A stretch of 64,000 bases of DNA from Aquimarina intermedia (GTDB taxonomy: Bacteria; Bacteroidota; Bacteroidia; Flavobacteriales; Flavobacteriaceae): contig NZ_VNHU01000003.1 in assembly GCF_008124785.1 (NCBI RefSeq), forward strand, positions 62,001 through 126,000, written 5' to 3'. Made by a program: the position numbers and the translations under genes. How positions within the stretch are numbered: the first letter of the stretch is position 1; each line of letters opens with the position of its first letter. This document shows positions 62,048-64,000 of the stretch, piece after piece. The notes under the pieces were generated by a model that did not search any database, was not told where the DNA came from, and was given only the letters and a program-made list of their open reading frames with translations.

Positions 62048-62920
62048 TTAGTTGATAATGATTTCTATTCTTCTATTTTTAGCTCTATTAGCTTCGGTAT
62101 CATTTGGGACGATGGGGTTTGTTTCTCCTTTACTTTGAATTATAATTTTTTCTTCGGGTACGCCTTGGGAGATCAAATAATTCCTTACATTTTTTGCACG
62201 CTGTTTACCAAACCATACATTGTCTTCGTTGTTTCCTGCTGCATCGGTATGGCCTATAACTGTTATACTCTTAGTTGAATATTTCTTGAGATATATTAAA
62301 AGCTCTTTGGTGTACGCTATAAGTGCAGTGTCTGGTTTAAAATTATGAGCTCTAAATTTTGAATAGAGTATTTTTGTACGGATACTGTTTTCGTAAACTT
62401 TTAAACGAGCAGTGTCCATTTTTACTAACCTAATATCCAACAACTGGTTTTGATTAAGAGGATTAGTAGTGATAAAGATACGCTTATCGTTGATTTGATT
62501 TTCTACGAAGTACTTTTTTAAGCGCATTCCGCGTTTATTTTTCAAAATTGAATCCTTAGTAGATTCCGCAGCAGCACTATTAGATGCTATTTGAATCGTG
62601 GTGGCTGGATTTTTTTTAAGATATGCCTTTAAATCTTTCACCACAGTATTGAACGCAAGTGGTAGCACAATACTATCCGTATGAGGAATGATTTTGATGC
62701 CTGCGGGATAGGTTAAAATAGTGTCAGATGCATGGTTGAGAACTATTAATTTGTTAGAAAATTTACCAGTTGGGGGAATGAAACTGTCAGTGGCTTTGTC
62801 AAAGTATACAGTTTCGGAGGTTTCCTGATTAGTAGTGTAGCACCAATTGCAATTGTAATATGCCCACAAGGCAACAACCGAATATAGCAGAAAAACTAGG
62901 CAAGCGAATAAAGTCTTCAT
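62048..62920 (-). CDS. OmpA-family envelope protein
   Basis: From the ATG at 62920 (MKTLFACLV) the product has 290 residues. It has an N-terminal signal or membrane helix (about 1-20), a central domain, and a C-terminal OmpA-like peptidoglycan-binding domain (about 180-290) with TVIGHTDAAGNNEDN and FGKQRAKNVRNYL. It probably anchors the outer membrane or an envelope complex to the wall. The upstream in-frame start (MPFIYY...) is less likely. Confidence 0.88.
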   Translation of the reverse strand: MKTLFACLVFLLYSVVALWAYYNCNWCYTTNQETSETVYFDKATDSFIPPTGKFSNKLIVLNHASDTILTYPAGIKIIPHTDSIVLPLAFNTVVKDLKAYLKKNPATTIQIASNSAAAESTKDSILKNKRGMRLKKYFVENQINDKRIFITTNPLNQNQLLDIRLVKMDTARLKVYENSIRTKILYSKFRAHNFKPDTALIAYTKELLIYLKKYSTKSITVIGHTDAAGNNEDNVWFGKQRAKNVRNYLISQGVPEEKIIIQSKGETNPIVPNDTEANRAKNRRIEIIIN

Positions 62921-63068
62921 AATATAGTAGATAAATGGCACTTAAATGTAGGAATTTTTTTTCAATTTATCAATTGTAAAAATTTAGATATCATAAGGTT
63001 ATGAGTGGTGTTTGATGTTTTTGCAAAAAAAACAAGAAGAATATTCTGTTTATATTTCTAATTTTTTA

Positions 63069-63076
63069 TACTTTCG
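63069..63076 (+). promoter_or_regulatory. his operon -7 element
   Basis: TACTTTCG lies 19 bases before the leader-peptide ATG at 63095. It deviates by one base from the TAnnTTTG consensus, and a -33 is unclear. Confidence 0.35.
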
Positions 63077-63094
63077 CAGAGTATTACAATAATA

Positions 63095-63151
63095 ATGATA
63101 AAGAACAACGTACATCATCATCATCTTAACTATCTCGCTCCTGCGTGTTAG
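63095..63151 (+). CDS. histidine operon leader peptide
   Basis: The 18-codon frame encodes MIKNNVHHHHLNYLAPAC, with four consecutive His codons (all CAT). It ends about 35 bases before a strong terminator and about 107 bases before hisG. This is the classic layout of a transcription-attenuation leader: ribosome stalling at His codons under low His-tRNA would favour an antiterminator. The antiterminator pairing was not modelled. Confidence 0.85.
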   Translation: MIKNNVHHHHLNYLAPAC

Positions 63152-63185
63152 CTATGATTTTGTGTATGTAACAATCATATTTTAT

Positions 63186-63212
63186 AACCCGTTTGAGCTA
63201 ATCAAACGGGTT
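63186..63212 (+). terminator. his attenuator terminator
   Basis: AACCCGTTTGA and TCAAACGGGTT form perfect 11-base arms around GCTAA, followed by a long T-rich run. It lies between the His-rich leader frame and hisG. Confidence 0.9.
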
Positions 63213-63258
63213 TTATTTTTTTAATTCGTTTTGTGTTTGCTCAACTAAACAAAGAAAA

Positions 63259-64000
63259 ATGTCAAAAATTAAGATTGCTATTCAAAAAAGTGGACGCCTC
63301 AATGAAGATTCTGTCCAAATTCTCAAGGATTGTGGTATTTCTATAGATAACGGAAAGGATCAATTAAAAGCAGATACACGTAATTTTCCGATGGAGGTAA
63401 TGTTTCTGCGTAATGGAGATATACCGCAGTACTTAAGAGATGGAGTAGTTGATATCGCGATTATCGGTGAAAATGTTCTAATTGAGAAAGGACAGGATAT
63501 TACTGTAGCCGAGCGTCTTAACTTCTCAAAATGTAAAGTATCTCTGGCAGTTCCCAAAGATTTTGATTATAAAACTATCAAGGACCTTCAAGGCAAACGA
63601 ATTGCCACTTCTTACCCCAATACGGTTAACACATATTTGAAGGAAAAGGGAATAACTGCCGATTTACACCAAATTTCAGGATCTGTTGAAATCGCTCCTA
63701 ATATTGGCTTGGCAGATGCTATTTGCGATATAGTCTCCAGTGGTAGTACGCTATTTAAAAACAACCTGAAAGAGGTAGAAGTGATGTTGACTTCTGAAGC
63801 TGTTCTTGCAGTTTCACCAACTATCTCGGATGCTAATAAAGAACTTTTAAAGAAACTTCAGTTTAGAATACAAGCAGTGCTTAAAGCAAGAGCTTCAAAA
63901 TATGTTTTGCTAAATGCGCCGAATGAAAAAATTGAAAAGATTGTAGCCATATTGCCTGGTATGCGCAGTCCAACAGTATTACCACTAGCCGAAGAAGGTT
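63259..64000 (+). CDS. hisG: ATP phosphoribosyltransferase, partial
   Basis: This is the first enzyme of histidine biosynthesis, joining ATP and PRPP. The frame starts at ATG 63259 (MSKIKIAIQKSGRLNEDS) and runs off the right edge without a stop, about 247 codons seen. The family stretches DIAIIGENVL, RIATSYPNTVNTYLKEKG and the PRPP-binding loop DAICDIVSSGSTLFKNNL are present. It appears to be the long form with a C-terminal regulatory domain (MRSPTVLPLAEEG begins it). It lies downstream of the attenuator. Confidence 0.93.
   Translation, partial: MSKIKIAIQKSGRLNEDSVQILKDCGISIDNGKDQLKADTRNFPMEVMFLRNGDIPQYLRDGVVDIAIIGENVLIEKGQDITVAERLNFSKCKVSLAVPKDFDYKTIKDLQGKRIATSYPNTVNTYLKEKGITADLHQISGSVEIAPNIGLADAICDIVSSGSTLFKNNLKEVEVMLTSEAVLAVSPTISDANKELLKKLQFRIQAVLKARASKYVLLNAPNEKIEKIVAILPGMRSPTVLPLAEEG

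Noticed and set aside
1..64000. tRNA, rRNA or tmRNA genes
   Set aside because: No matching cloverleaf or conserved sequence was seen by eye. A tRNAscan-SE or Infernal run would settle it.

Overview
The window is an AT-rich chromosomal segment from a member of the Bacteroidota, most probably a Flavobacteriaceae (marine-type). This rests on several features: promoters of the TAnnTTTG type with an upstream TTG; a PorX-type response regulator/PglZ protein; a fused LpxC-FabZ; a fused E1 alpha/beta 2-oxoacid dehydrogenase; menaquinone genes; and many short lipoproteins and SPOR/OmpA-type envelope proteins. No rRNA, tRNA, CRISPR array or prophage was seen. I cannot name the species from the sequence alone.

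Layout. Positions 1-6292 hold a lipoprotein gene (minus), then parE-parC-mscS (plus). Positions about 6650-12470 are an accessory island. It has a tandem hairpin array, then four gene-bearing segments: a membrane protein pair, a serine-hydrolase lipoprotein, a membrane protein and a stand-alone lipoyl-like protein. These are separated by three long near-identical repeats (8276-8997, 10115-10843, 11571-12086) plus a partial one (6871-7140). The repeats have fixed end sequences, and three gene segments are bounded by short inverted repeats, so the region looks like a gene-cassette array. Positions 12793-14307 hold an unusual gene pair (helix-hairpin-helix protein and Cys/His-rich acidic protein), followed by a gene-poor scar.

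Positions 14828-24585 carry stress and housekeeping genes: SDR, MgtC, a sensor lacking a kinase domain, PhnA, TerC, an XRE regulator divergent from an M14 carboxypeptidase, an Lrp regulator, DinB, YihY and a DJ-1/PfpI protein. Positions 25514-31693 are the menaquinone region: a hotdog thioesterase, isochorismate synthase and menD, then menB, with a DUF2853 gene and a CvfB-like gene between. Positions 31802-45891 contain twin coiled-coil/membrane proteins, the branched-chain 2-oxoacid dehydrogenase E1 fusion, an M1-like protein without its HExxH, a LOG-family protein, uvrA, aroB, proline dehydrogenase and a pentapeptide protein.

Positions 45991-50155 (minus) hold alanine dehydrogenase, membrane proteins, tsaE and porX. 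Positions 50282-57650 form an envelope/lipid A cluster: HD hydrolase, lpxD, lpxC-fabZ, lpxA, efp, a second lpxD, an NTF2-like gene and sucD. Then come fabG, a VWA membrane protein, a prohibitin, two envelope proteins and the start of the his operon. The his operon has a recognisable attenuator (a leader peptide with four consecutive His codons and a terminator) ahead of hisG, which runs off the window end.
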